Below are positions 24,185 through 31,420 of a stretch of 35,273 nt of DNA, one piece after another; the stretch's first letter is position 1; each line of letters opens with the position of its first letter. The position numbers were made by a program, and so were the translations under genes. The notes below the pieces were generated by a model, which made no database searches, was not told the origin of the DNA, and saw nothing but the letters and a program-made list of their open reading frames with translations. The stretch is taken from assembly GCA_024743095.1 (NCBI GenBank), contig JANSXF010000046.1, positions 1-35,273 of the forward strand, read 5' to 3'. Origin of the DNA: Flavobacteriaceae bacterium (GTDB lineage Bacteria > Bacteroidota > Bacteroidia > Flavobacteriales > Flavobacteriaceae).

Positions 24185-24793
24185 TCAAGAGAGCAATCTT
24201 TTCCACCAAGGTCGTTTTCTGTAGCTCTTTTTTTCATTCTTTTCAAATTGACGCAACAATTTATCCTTTTTATCGGACTTGTAATCTGCATCTGCTTGGG
24301 TCAACAGTCCATCTTGGTCGCTAATCCTGGTCAAGCTCTTTCCTTGTCTAAAGACCAATTGAAGTCCGTATTCCCGCCTCCAATCACATGCACAGGTTAT
24401 GGCGACATAAATATCTTTATCTTTCCTGTGCCTTCTTGCAAGATAAATACCTTGGGGACAAACAAAATTCCATACTTCACTCTTTTCTTTGATATCCCAA
24501 GGCGGCTTGTTGCTTTCATTTTGCCCAATTGCATACAAGGAATCCATACAATCCGTATATACCAGTTCACTGAGTTCATGTCGGTAAACGCTGTCTTTTT
24601 TGAAAAAGTTGTTTAGGGCCCGATCTGCTTCATCGATGAATGCCGAATCGTTTTCCGGACCCAAGAACCTAAAAGCGATCTTTATTTTTTTCTTGTTGAA
24701 GAATGGAATTTCGACAGGTTTACTTACCCACCTATCTGCAGTTTGGGGCATTTGTTTTAATTCTCCGATTATTTTACTGGTGATTGAGTTCAT
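24185..24793 (-). CDS. DUF6985-like cytoplasmic protein
   Basis: A protein of 202 residues from the ATG at 24793. The frame is open to a GTG at 24874, but the longer N terminus (QAQNIAHTKERTLKRDTVQR) is basic and unlike the family. The rest matches my memory of DUF6985 proteins: WVSKPVEIPFFNKKKIKIAF near the start, ADRALNNFFKKD, then the paired features CACDWRREYGLQLVFRQGKS and LTRISDQDGLLTQADA, where a Cys-x-Trp strand precedes the conserved HGL/YGLQ and DG...T turns. Such domains are common in orphan gene arrays in Bacteroidota and are suspected immunity proteins; function is unproven. The tail is highly basic (RKRPWWKRLLS). Confidence 0.7.
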   Translation of the reverse strand: MNSITSKIIGELKQMPQTADRWVSKPVEIPFFNKKKIKIAFRFLGPENDSAFIDEADRALNNFFKKDSVYRHELSELVYTDCMDSLYAIGQNESNKPPWDIKEKSEVWNFVCPQGIYLARRHRKDKDIYVAITCACDWRREYGLQLVFRQGKSLTRISDQDGLLTQADADYKSDKKDKLLRQFEKNEKKSYRKRPWWKRLLS

Positions 24794-24877
24794 GCTCCTG
24801 CAATGATGTTTTCGTTGTACTGTATCTCGTTTTAATGTTCTTTCCTTTGTATGGGCGATGTTTTGTGCTTGCACTTA

Positions 24878-25261
24878 TCAATCTACATTATCCTCCAGTA
24901 AGCGCTTTGCTTTTTCTGTTAAGGGCACTCCTTTGGTAACAAAGTAAGCAACAAGCCCCTGCAGTCTTTTCTTATCGTTCAGGTTGCCGGAAAACGTAAA
25001 CATGGAATCCTTAAACGTCAGGCATATATTTGTTGTTCCGACTCCCATCATACGAAAAGAGTTGATGTAAACATCTACTTTTTTAATTTGTGCATAGGTT
25101 TTTTTGTGGGTGCGGACGAGGTTTCTGTATTCGATATGGTTCTTACCGAGAACGAGTTTGGGGTTTGCATTGTTAGAGCCGATAACAAATGGACCGGGCA
25201 GAAAGGTAATTCCTCTAAAAGCGGCAACTAATTTAACGGTGATGTCCTTTTCTTGTGCCAA
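24878..25261 (-). CDS. Small protein of unknown function, possible PH-like domain
   Basis: A 127-residue soluble protein starting at TTG 25261, only 3 bp after the WG-repeat protein stop; no ATG lies closer to the N terminus and the frame is closed just upstream. The pattern of strands (PKLVLGKNHIEYRNLVRT, TYAQIKKVDVYIN, TNICLTFKDSMFTFSGN) followed by a C-terminal helix (DKKRLQGLVAYFVTKGV) resembles bacterial PH-like domains, which is an inference from the pattern only. It is part of the minus-strand array, close-packed with its upstream neighbour. No enzymatic motif. Confidence 0.65.
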   Translation of the reverse strand: MAQEKDITVKLVAAFRGITFLPGPFVIGSNNANPKLVLGKNHIEYRNLVRTHKKTYAQIKKVDVYINSFRMMGVGTTNICLTFKDSMFTFSGNLNDKKRLQGLVAYFVTKGVPLTEKAKRLLEDNVD

Positions 25262-25264
25262 GTT

Positions 25265-26401
25265 TCAATTATTACGGGATTTTAATTTTTCAGATTGTAT
25301 TGAAACACCTATCAATTTAAAGCCTTGGTCTGTTTTTAAAAAACCGAGGTGGTCCTGTACCGGTTTTCCCGCATCATTTTTTGTGTTAATGACCAAATTC
25401 ATTACTGGGTATTGCGTTATTTCTGCTTCGCCACAGTTATTAAAGTATTTGGCAAATTCATCGCCTTGATAAATGTACGGGTTCAGGCCTTCCACAAAAA
25501 TCTGATAATCCGAATCATTGTCCATTAGGTGTAAAATCCTGCTTTTTATTAGCTCAAAATTTCGATATACAAATGGCTTTTTGGCTTCAGAAACCCATTC
25601 GCTTCCACTGTTTTGATAATATATTATATCGTAGCATATTTTAGTAAATTCATCTTTTAAAAAATCATAGGGCATAAGTTGGTTCAACATTTTGACAAAC
25701 ACTTTTTCATGGTCTATAAAAGAATAATGGTTCCCGTTTGTTCCTTTAAAATCGACCCGTACGGAAAACGAATCTTCCGGCAGTGTTGGACTTATCTTTA
25801 GTGAAAAGAAATCCAAATAACCTTCGTTGTCAAAATTTTCAACAAGTATTTCGTTTTTAGTGTTTAGTAAATAATTTGTGCCGCCTGTCCAGCTAAAATG
25901 ATTACATCCCAATTTATTATGGGTGTCCCAATATTTTTTTTTGGCTCCTTTTAAGGCTACGGTCAATCCGTTGTTTACGCGGGATAAATGATTGTAGATT
26001 GCAGGTATGGCAACATTGCCGTTCTTATCCAGCATCCCGACCCGTTCTGTTTTTGGATCTTTGAACCGAATATAGCCTTCGCTTTCACAATCGGCGGCAT
26101 AATCCATTATAAAAAGGCTATCCGTACCAATTTCTTCGCCAGCTTTTGTCAGGTAATAGCTTTTGTAGGTGTTATTATGGTGTTCCATTACCGCTATAAT
26201 ATCTTCAAACTTTTTGGCAATGGTATATCCCATAAATTTGGGTGCTATTTTAATGTTTCCCGCTTTGTCTTTAAATCCAATCAGACTGCTATCCTTATTT
26301 TGAAATGCAACCCAAGGTTCACGGTCTTGTGCACTGGCAACGAAAACGTGTAATGCAAAGAGCAGCGTAGTTATTATTTTTGATGGTGACATCATGATCA
26401 T
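25265..26401 (-). CDS. Secreted WG-repeat-like protein
   Basis: A 378-residue exported protein from the ATG at 26401, which overlaps the previous stop as ATGA; the longest frame (to 26431) would spoil the signal peptide. The signal peptide ends HVFVASAQ. Two WG-type repeats follow: LIGFKDKAGNIKIAPKFMGY...FEDIIAVM and VGMLDKNGNVAIPAIYNHL...GLTVALKG, units that form beta-structured binding surfaces. The C-terminal half (about 200-370) is a separate domain with no motif I know. Cys residues at CESEG, GCNH and NNCGEAE could form disulphides. It is coupled to the four-TM protein gene upstream and the small PH-like gene downstream. Confidence 0.75.
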   Translation of the reverse strand: MIMMSPSKIITTLLFALHVFVASAQDREPWVAFQNKDSSLIGFKDKAGNIKIAPKFMGYTIAKKFEDIIAVMEHHNNTYKSYYLTKAGEEIGTDSLFIMDYAADCESEGYIRFKDPKTERVGMLDKNGNVAIPAIYNHLSRVNNGLTVALKGAKKKYWDTHNKLGCNHFSWTGGTNYLLNTKNEILVENFDNEGYLDFFSLKISPTLPEDSFSVRVDFKGTNGNHYSFIDHEKVFVKMLNQLMPYDFLKDEFTKICYDIIYYQNSGSEWVSEAKKPFVYRNFELIKSRILHLMDNDSDYQIFVEGLNPYIYQGDEFAKYFNNCGEAEITQYPVMNLVINTKNDAGKPVQDHLGFLKTDQGFKLIGVSIQSEKLKSRNN

Positions 26402-26814
26402 ATAAATATAAATGAAGCTATAATCATCCATATGCCTACTGCCATTCCCAACATGCCTAATTTTCCTTGTTTTGGGGCAATCTTTTCCCTTACTCTTTCT
26501 GCCCTTTCCCGGGCTACTTCATTTTTTGACAACAAACTATTGGTCAATCCGTAGCTTAGCATAAAACCTAAACCGGCTTCCACAATACCCCCTGCCAAAA
26601 AAGTCATCCACCATATTGGGGCCGCAGTCAACCAACCCAGGTTCAAAATGGCCGAAATGATTCCCCAAACGCCCCAAATACAGAATATAAGGCCAATCCA
26701 TCCTTGGTATGGCTCTATTTTTTCCAATAACTCTTTCGCATTGGTTTTTTTTGATAAAATCAAAGATGGCACTGCCACAATGCTTAAAAACACTAATGAA
26801 ATCCCATACATCAT
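26398..26814 (-). CDS. Four-helix inner-membrane protein of unknown function
   Basis: A 138-residue membrane protein with about four transmembrane helices: 2-21 (MYGISLVFLSIVAVPSLIL), 38-58 (WIGLIFCIWGVWGIISAIL), 66-90 (PIWWMTFLAGGIVEAGLGFML) and 117-137 (LGMLGMAVGIWMIIASFIF). A charged cytoplasmic or periplasmic helix (KNEVARERAERVREKIAPKQGK) joins the last two. No family recognised; the WG and GG patterns suggest tight helix packing. It overlaps the WG-repeat gene by four bases and lies 46 bp after the zinc-ribbon gene. Confidence 0.75.
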   Translation of the reverse strand: MMYGISLVFLSIVAVPSLILSKKTNAKELLEKIEPYQGWIGLIFCIWGVWGIISAILNLGWLTAAPIWWMTFLAGGIVEAGLGFMLSYGLTNSLLSKNEVARERAERVREKIAPKQGKLGMLGMAVGIWMIIASFIFI

Positions 26815-26860
26815 ATCTAATTAAAACTTTAATTGTTTATACTTATTTTACCTGTTTTAC

Positions 26861-27202
26861 TTATTTATCAATGAAAAGTGCTGATGAGAATACATACAGC
26901 ATAAAAAAAGCTATGATCAAAAGGCCTGAAAACATCCACCAGGGTGTTTTGCTGGTTTGCATACAATCCTTGGCCTTTCTTTGCAAATCCGGAGGCATTT
27001 GATTTTTGTCCATCCTTAGTTTGCAATGCCCACAAAAACTGTATGTTTTTTTATGTAATGGAACAATAGGAATCCAAAATATGTGCAGGTATAATCGGCT
27101 TACCTGTATATATAAGCATTCTGGGGTATTGCAATAACTACAACTATGATCGTTGGCCGGCAGTATGTTAATTTTGGCTTCCCGCCATCCAAAAATGACC
27201 AT
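26861..27202 (-). CDS. Zinc-ribbon membrane protein
   Basis: A 113-residue protein with a zinc ribbon, C21-x2-C24 and C57-x2-C60 (CSYC, CGHC), separated by a hydrophobic strand region (YLHIFWIPIVPLHKKTYSF), as in the zinc-ribbon_15 group, followed by a basic linker and one C-terminal transmembrane helix (about 89-109). Zinc should be structural. It is the first gene of the minus-strand array. A -7-like box (CATCTTTG, 27236-27229) lies about 27 bp before its ATG, so it probably opens the operon. Confidence 0.78.
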   Translation of the reverse strand: MVIFGWREAKINILPANDHSCSYCNTPECLYIQVSRLYLHIFWIPIVPLHKKTYSFCGHCKLRMDKNQMPPDLQRKAKDCMQTSKTPWWMFSGLLIIAFFMLYVFSSALFIDK

Positions 27203-27228
27203 AACTTTATTCTTTAATGAATATGGTA

Positions 27229-27236
27229 CAAAGATG
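27229..27236 (-). promoter_or_regulatory. Possible -7 box of the island array operon
   Basis: Minus strand CATCTTTG, one base off TAnnTTTG, with a T-rich stretch (GTTTTAAAAA) about 20 bp upstream where the -33 element should be. It would give a 5' leader of about 20 bases before the zinc-ribbon ATG. Confidence 0.35.
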
Positions 27237-27312
27237 CGGAGGCCAGTATTTTTAAAACAGACCGGAAGTAGTGAAAGTTTTTACCCTGCTTTCAGGGAGG
27301 CAAGTTAAAGCA

Positions 27313-27954
27313 TTACTTTACCAAACCTAGCTTTATTGCATATTTGGTCAGCCCTGCCAGGTTTTTGACATTGAGCTTGGAAACAAGATTTTTCCTGTAA
27401 CTTTCAATGGTATGTTTGCTCAAAAAGAGTTTATCGGCTATTTCCTGGGTGGTAAATTCTTCGGCAATTAATTTGAGTACCTCCTTTTCCCTATTGGTCA
27501 GCATTACGGTGGCTTCCTTTTTTTTATAGAAGACATTTTCCATAAAGGCTTGTTTTACCAATTGTGAAAAATACTTTTCGCCATTGAGAATGGTTTTTAC
27601 GGCTTTTAATAGTTCAGATTGTGTGGCATTTTTGGTCAAGTACCCATCGACATCGCTTTTGATTAAAGCGTCTATCATTCCTGCATCGGTGTGCATGCTC
27701 ACCATTAGTGTTTTAATTTCCGGGCGTTCTTTTTTGATGTTGTCGTGCAATGCGATACCATCTATACCCGGCATGGAAATATCGCTTACAACAATATCTA
27801 TTTTCTGATTTGGGTTTGCTTTTATATATTTTACAACATCTTTGCCACTACTTGCCGTTAATAGAATAGTGTAGGTGGATTCATTATTAAAAATATTCAA
27901 TAATCCTTCCAGAAACATTTTATGGTCATCAACTAAAATAATATTATAAGCCAT
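27313..27954 (-). CDS. NarL/FixJ-family response regulator
   Basis: A 213-residue response regulator. The receiver domain has the acidic pair VDD (9-10), phospho-acceptor D58 in DIVVSDISMPGIDG, the conserved S/T position in LMVSMH, and K in YLTKNA. The LuxR-type helix-turn-helix (about 148-210) reads LTNREKEVLKLIAEEFTTQE, then IADKLFLSKHTIESYRKNLV. Its start is 8 bp after the kinase stop, so it is the partner of the TPR kinase. It lies on the island, 110 bp before the zinc-ribbon gene; control of the array is possible but unproven. Confidence 0.94.
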   Translation of the reverse strand: MAYNIILVDDHKMFLEGLLNIFNNESTYTILLTASSGKDVVKYIKANPNQKIDIVVSDISMPGIDGIALHDNIKKERPEIKTLMVSMHTDAGMIDALIKSDVDGYLTKNATQSELLKAVKTILNGEKYFSQLVKQAFMENVFYKKKEATVMLTNREKEVLKLIAEEFTTQEIADKLFLSKHTIESYRKNLVSKLNVKNLAGLTKYAIKLGLVK

Positions 27955-27962
27955 TATATTTC

Positions 27963-29849
27963 TTATTGTAAAGGAACATCTATATCCACCACAGTCCCCC
28001 TATTGGGAAAAGCATTGATCAATAGGTTGCCTTTAATTGTTTTTAATCTATCCTTTAAATTTTGAAGCCCAAGACCGTACTTCACTTTTTCCTGATCAAA
28101 GCCGACACCATCATCTTCAAAAAGTAGTTTTATACTGTTATTGAATACTGAAAGCTGAACATCTATCTGTGTCGCTTTTGCGTGCTTTAATGCGTTGGTC
28201 AACAGTTCTTGAATGATTTTGTACAGTTCTACTTTTAAGCCTTCGTTTATTTTATCAACTTTTTCTTTAGGGTGTATTTGGAGGGTAATCTGTTCTTTGG
28301 ACAACGACTTGATGTTATTTACATATTCTGTTATAATAGTCGTAAAAGCAGAATCTTTAAACTTTTTAGGCATAAGATTGTGGGATAGTTCCCTAACTTG
28401 ATTATACGTTTGATCTACTTGTTGGATAAGGCGGTGATGTTCCAATTTGTTTTTATTGGACAGTTGCAACTTAATGGTCGCCAAATTTCCGCCAATGCTA
28501 TCGTGCAGTTCTTTTGCGATGCGCTTTCTTTCTTTATTTTGTCCTTTAAGTGAAGCTTTCACCAATTTTAATTCCTGGTCTTTGAGTAAAGCTGCGACCT
28601 TTTGTTGGTTTACCTCTTCCAACGTTTTGTTTAGCTTACTTTGCGTTTGCAATTTTTGATAGTACATATACAGCACGGACAGCACAGGGATTAAAACAAT
28701 TAGAAAGCCTATCAATATATAGGTTTTCATTGTTTTTTGTCGCTGGATCTCTTGTTTCTGTTCCAATGTTTTGTACTGTACTTCCAATTCATTCACCTGC
28801 TGTTTATTTTGACTGGTCAAAATTTCATTGTTTACACGGTTTAACTGTGTCATTAAAGCATGTGCATTCTTATAGTCCCCTGTGTTTGCATAGGCGTTTT
28901 GAAGACCTAGAACAGCTCTTCGTTCTATTTCCAGGTTTCCCCATTGAATGGAATTTATATGTACTGTGGACAGTATTAATTTCGCGTTTTCGAAATCTTC
29001 CTGCTCTAAATGGAGCCCTCCTACCGCATTGCCCGCCTTGGCATATAGGGTAAAGAAACCTCTGGACAACGATTCGTTAAAAACATTGTAGCAAACAGCC
29101 AATGCTTCAGCGGTTTTGTTTTGCTTTTGCAATATCTTGCCAAGCCATAGATCGGTTTCCAACGCTTCTTTTATAAAACCTTCGGATGCATAGAACAATT
29201 TAGCTTTATGGTAACTTTCTTTCGCTTCCGCCAGTTTTTCATTCGAATAAAAGATAAACCCAAGCTCTGAAAGCGCATCATGCCTTAACTTCTCATTCGG
29301 GGCATTAACTATACAATCTTCTATAATTATTTTTCCTTCGTTCTCTTTTCCCCTGACGTACTTTACCAAACCCAGCCCTATTCTGTTTGTAATGTACAAT
29401 TCATCCTTAGGACTCCCTGTTGAATATTCAATTCCCTTTAAAAACCACTTTAAAGCTTCATCAAAAAGTCCTTTTTCCAGTTTCCCTTCCGCAATGACAC
29501 TACATACTTTAGATAAACGCCCCTCCTTATCCTTTAGGTGCTCACGTACAGTTTCTGCGTACAGTTTGTTTCCGTAATGTACAATGGAATCCAAATTTCC
29601 TTTTTCACGGTGGAACTCAATAAGATCGAATGTTGCTTCGAATTTTGTTTTAAAATTTATTGCTTGACTGATATTTGAAAATAGAGAATCGTTAGGAATG
29701 GTTGGGTTTACCCCAAAGGCTTTATATTGCTGTGCCTCAGTTTGTGATGATACTTTAAAAACCAACAATAAAAAGATGGCAAGTATGATTCGCCCAATAT
29801 GGATCGACTTCTTTTTTTTAAATTTCAAATAGGTTATTTTCCTTTTCAA
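27963..29849 (-). CDS. TPR-containing sensor histidine kinase (HisKA_3 type)
   Basis: A 628-residue kinase. An N-terminal membrane leader (about 18-35) places residues 36-370 outside the cytoplasm; these are TPR-like helices (FDEALKWFLKGIEYS, EAKESYHKAKLFYASE, EDFENAKLILSTVH, GDYKNAHALMTQL). A coiled stretch and transmembrane helix follow (about 375-397). The kinase core is the NarX/DesK type: ERKRIAKELHDSIGGNLATI with H449, then ELLTNALKHAKAT (N552) and DDGVGFDQEKVKYGLGLQNLKDR. The start is a TTG at 29849. The gene is paired with the NarL-type regulator. What the external TPR domain binds is unknown; TPRs usually bind peptides or proteins. Confidence 0.93.
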   Translation of the reverse strand: MKRKITYLKFKKKKSIHIGRIILAIFLLLVFKVSSQTEAQQYKAFGVNPTIPNDSLFSNISQAINFKTKFEATFDLIEFHREKGNLDSIVHYGNKLYAETVREHLKDKEGRLSKVCSVIAEGKLEKGLFDEALKWFLKGIEYSTGSPKDELYITNRIGLGLVKYVRGKENEGKIIIEDCIVNAPNEKLRHDALSELGFIFYSNEKLAEAKESYHKAKLFYASEGFIKEALETDLWLGKILQKQNKTAEALAVCYNVFNESLSRGFFTLYAKAGNAVGGLHLEQEDFENAKLILSTVHINSIQWGNLEIERRAVLGLQNAYANTGDYKNAHALMTQLNRVNNEILTSQNKQQVNELEVQYKTLEQKQEIQRQKTMKTYILIGFLIVLIPVLSVLYMYYQKLQTQSKLNKTLEEVNQQKVAALLKDQELKLVKASLKGQNKERKRIAKELHDSIGGNLATIKLQLSNKNKLEHHRLIQQVDQTYNQVRELSHNLMPKKFKDSAFTTIITEYVNNIKSLSKEQITLQIHPKEKVDKINEGLKVELYKIIQELLTNALKHAKATQIDVQLSVFNNSIKLLFEDDGVGFDQEKVKYGLGLQNLKDRLKTIKGNLLINAFPNRGTVVDIDVPLQ

Positions 29850-29880
29850 TCGGCAAACCTTTTCTTAATGATCATAGCCA

Positions 29881-30633
29881 TTACTTGTCTATATAAGTAT
29901 TCTTGTATTCTTCTGTAATGGGGCCTTTGTTCTTTTCCCATTGGAACATATTTTTATCATCATGACCGAAATACTCAAGTTTATTGACTTGAAATGTTTT
30001 TGGATCGGCGCCTTGTACCAGCTTATTTCCAAAAAACACTTGATCTTTATCTTTGATATAATAAGCATTGATGATTTCAGCCGTTCGGTAGTCCAACAAA
30101 CCCAACCTGAAACTGTGATAGTAGTAATGGTCATTATCTTTTCCCCAGTGATTGTCGATTGCTTCAAATTCTGAAGAGGAAACATCGGGTAATTTCGTAG
30201 CGCTGTAGAACACGTTCAGTTTGTCCTTTGACCAATAATGATTCACAATGACCTCAAAGGAATCAGGGTCCGCCCCATCGATAACATGATATTTTTGATC
30301 ATCGGTGCTCAGCAAAAACACTTGGTTTTTATCCCGCCAGTAGTAATCTTTTATCTGTTCAAAACTTGAAGGGTCTGCACCATCTATAACTTTTGCATTG
30401 ATAAAAACGTGGTTTTCATCTCTGGCAAGGTGTACTTTTAAATTTTGTTTTATCACCTCGAATGTTGTGGGATTCGCTGCTTCCACCAAAGTATATTCGG
30501 TTTTATAATTTCCACCGTTCACCCATTTGTAATACACCTTTCCGTTCTTTTCTTCGTATCCGCTATTATTTTGACAACCTGTAAAAGAAAACAGGGAAAG
30601 AAGGAAAGAAATATAGCTTAGCAATCTTTTCAT
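29881..30633 (-). CDS. DKNYY-repeat lipoprotein
   Basis: A 250-residue lipoprotein: leader ending FSFTGC, Cys20, followed by QNNSGYEEKNGKVYY. The body is a series of repeats of about 30 residues with the pattern ...ADPxSFExIxxxYxxDKxxVF (HLARDENHVFINAKVIDGAD, YYWRDKNQVFLLS, HYWSKDKLNVFYSATK, HWGKDNDHYYYHS, AYYIKDKDQVFFGNKLVQGA), the DKNYY family. The repeats should form a beta-rich binding surface on the outside of a membrane. It lies 31 bp upstream of the kinase gene on the same strand. Function in this family is unknown; members often sit in orphan arrays beside toxin or immunity genes. Confidence 0.88.
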   Translation of the reverse strand: MKRLLSYISFLLSLFSFTGCQNNSGYEEKNGKVYYKWVNGGNYKTEYTLVEAANPTTFEVIKQNLKVHLARDENHVFINAKVIDGADPSSFEQIKDYYWRDKNQVFLLSTDDQKYHVIDGADPDSFEVIVNHYWSKDKLNVFYSATKLPDVSSSEFEAIDNHWGKDNDHYYYHSFRLGLLDYRTAEIINAYYIKDKDQVFFGNKLVQGADPKTFQVNKLEYFGHDDKNMFQWEKNKGPITEEYKNTYIDK

Positions 30634-30728
30634 AAGTAGAAAAGCTTTATGGTTTTACTAAAGTTCTAAAGATAGAAAAAAGAAGGAGGTTCTTAGTTAT
30701 AAAACGGTAGGACCATACCACCCTCCGA

Positions 30729-30989
30729 TCATAAAAACCGATAACAGGTAAAATCTTTGGTTCTCAAAACCACTTGCAAAGGGGATTTTGGCAATTTGGT
30801 ACTGAAATGGAAGGAATTGTTTTCTACGACCGCTGAATCAATCAATGTTTCGGTACCGGTGTTATCAAAGCATAGAACGGTTCCATCTTCAATGTCTTTG
30901 GTGATTCCGTTTAATTGAAACTCATTATTTGGGTTTGTACTGCAAGCGATAATTAAAAATGGTAGAAATCCAATTACTAATTTTTTCAT
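30729..30989 (-). CDS. Truncated DUF4369 lipoprotein
   Basis: An 86-residue lipoprotein (leader ending LPFLIIAC, Cys16). The mature part begins FQLNGITKDIEDGTVLCFDN, then TLIDSAVVENNSFHF, the first half of a DUF4369 domain, the N-terminal domain of Bacteroidota thioredoxin-like lipoproteins. The frame stops in the middle of that domain (after KDFTCYRFL) and the thioredoxin domain with its CxxC motif is absent, so this is probably a gene remnant cut at or near the island end. It may still yield a small lipoprotein. Its last codons are followed by sequence that is not similar to the family. Confidence 0.65.
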   Translation of the reverse strand: MKKLVIGFLPFLIIACSTNPNNEFQLNGITKDIEDGTVLCFDNTGTETLIDSAVVENNSFHFSTKLPKSPLQVVLRTKDFTCYRFL

Positions 30990-31250
30990 GAAGTAATGTG
31001 CTTAATGTGTAAGCTTCCCCGAGATAGAACTGCTCATTTTTCTAATACTTCATCAGTATAGTTGGAGTTCCAATGAAACAATAAGTAATTAGTTAATATA
31101 TTTTCTGATTTACATAAAATCAATTAACCATTACATGGATTTTGAATTTAAATCCAGTACTAAAACAGGATTGAATAGTAGTTATTAGGCGGTAAAATTG
31201 GCAATATTTGATATTAAATCAATATATAATAAGCCATATTGAGCCAAAAT

Positions 31251-31272
31251 TTGAGTGCAAATTGAGTGCAAA
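31251..31272. repeat. Tandem 11-bp repeat next to the attachment site
   Basis: TTGAGTGCAAA occurs twice without a gap (31251-31261 and 31262-31272), about 50 bp from the tRNA 3' end and absent from the left copy. Adjacent short direct repeats beside an att core are typical of arm-binding sites for tyrosine recombinases. Confidence 0.6.
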
Positions 31273-31310
31273 TAAAAAAGACCTTAAAGAGTTCAATCTC
31301 TAAGGCCTTG
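31271..31310 (-). terminator. tRNA-Arg terminator
   Basis: On the minus strand AAGGCCTTAGAG (31309-31298) pairs with CTCTTTAAGGTCTT (31291-31278), followed by TTTTTTATTT: a regular intrinsic terminator beginning about 10 bp after the tRNA 3' end. Confidence 0.8.
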
Positions 31311-31319
31311 ATTTTCAAG

Positions 31320-31393
31320 TGATCGCGGAAGGATTCGAACCTTCGACCGTCTGCTTAGAAGGCAGATGCTCTATCCAGCTGAGCTACGCGACC
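31320..31393 (-). tRNA. tRNA-Arg (anticodon TCT)
   Basis: The minus strand gives a full cloverleaf: acceptor GGTCGCG/CGCGATC (one G-U pair), D arm GCTCAGCTGGATAGAGC, anticodon stem TCTGC/GCAGA with loop CTTCTAA (anticodon TCT, reads AGA), T arm GAAGGTTCGAATCCTTC, discriminator A at 31320. CCA is not encoded, as is common in Bacteroidota. It is the integration target of the island to its left. Confidence 0.97.
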
Positions 31394-31407
31394 AAAGTTT
31401 GCGGGTG

Positions 31408-31415
31408 CAAAGATA
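31408..31415 (-). promoter_or_regulatory. -7 box of the tRNA-Arg promoter
   Basis: TATCTTTG on the minus strand matches TAnnTTTG exactly and lies 14 bp before the tRNA 5' end. The -33 region (TTTTTACA) is only a partial match to TTTG. Confidence 0.6.
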
Positions 31416-31420
31416 CTAAT

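Larger units (their letters stand above)
21295..31340. mobile_element. Genomic island inserted at tRNA-Arg(TCT), no integrase visible
   Basis: About 10 kb bounded by the 21-bp tRNA 3' duplication at the left and the intact tRNA-Arg at the right. The content is accessory: ankyrin, LRR, WG and DKNYY repeat proteins, small lipoproteins, one two-component pair and a truncated gene. The DNA looks more A+T-rich than the flanking left half, though composition was not computed. No tyrosine or serine recombinase, relaxase or phage gene is present, so it is immobile, was trimmed, or moved with help from elsewhere. Both ends share tRNA-downstream sequence, so the structure may also be the outcome of two related elements inserted in tandem. 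Confidence 0.6.
31056..31340. repeat. Right copy of tRNA-flanking direct repeat
   Basis: Partner of 21146-21315. Contains the identical opening block (from GTATAGTTGGAGTTCC), the CCATTACATGGATTTTGAA block, about 95 extra bases (31174-31270) with an exact tandem repeat, the tRNA terminator and the tRNA 3' end. The opening block holds the last codons of the broken frame seen at the left end. Confidence 0.9.

Noticed and set aside
31193..31302. Short frame ending KDLKEFNL beside the tRNA, possible tail of a recombinase
   Set aside because: Only 36 codons, opened by the tandem 11-bp repeat and the terminator; no recombinase motif.
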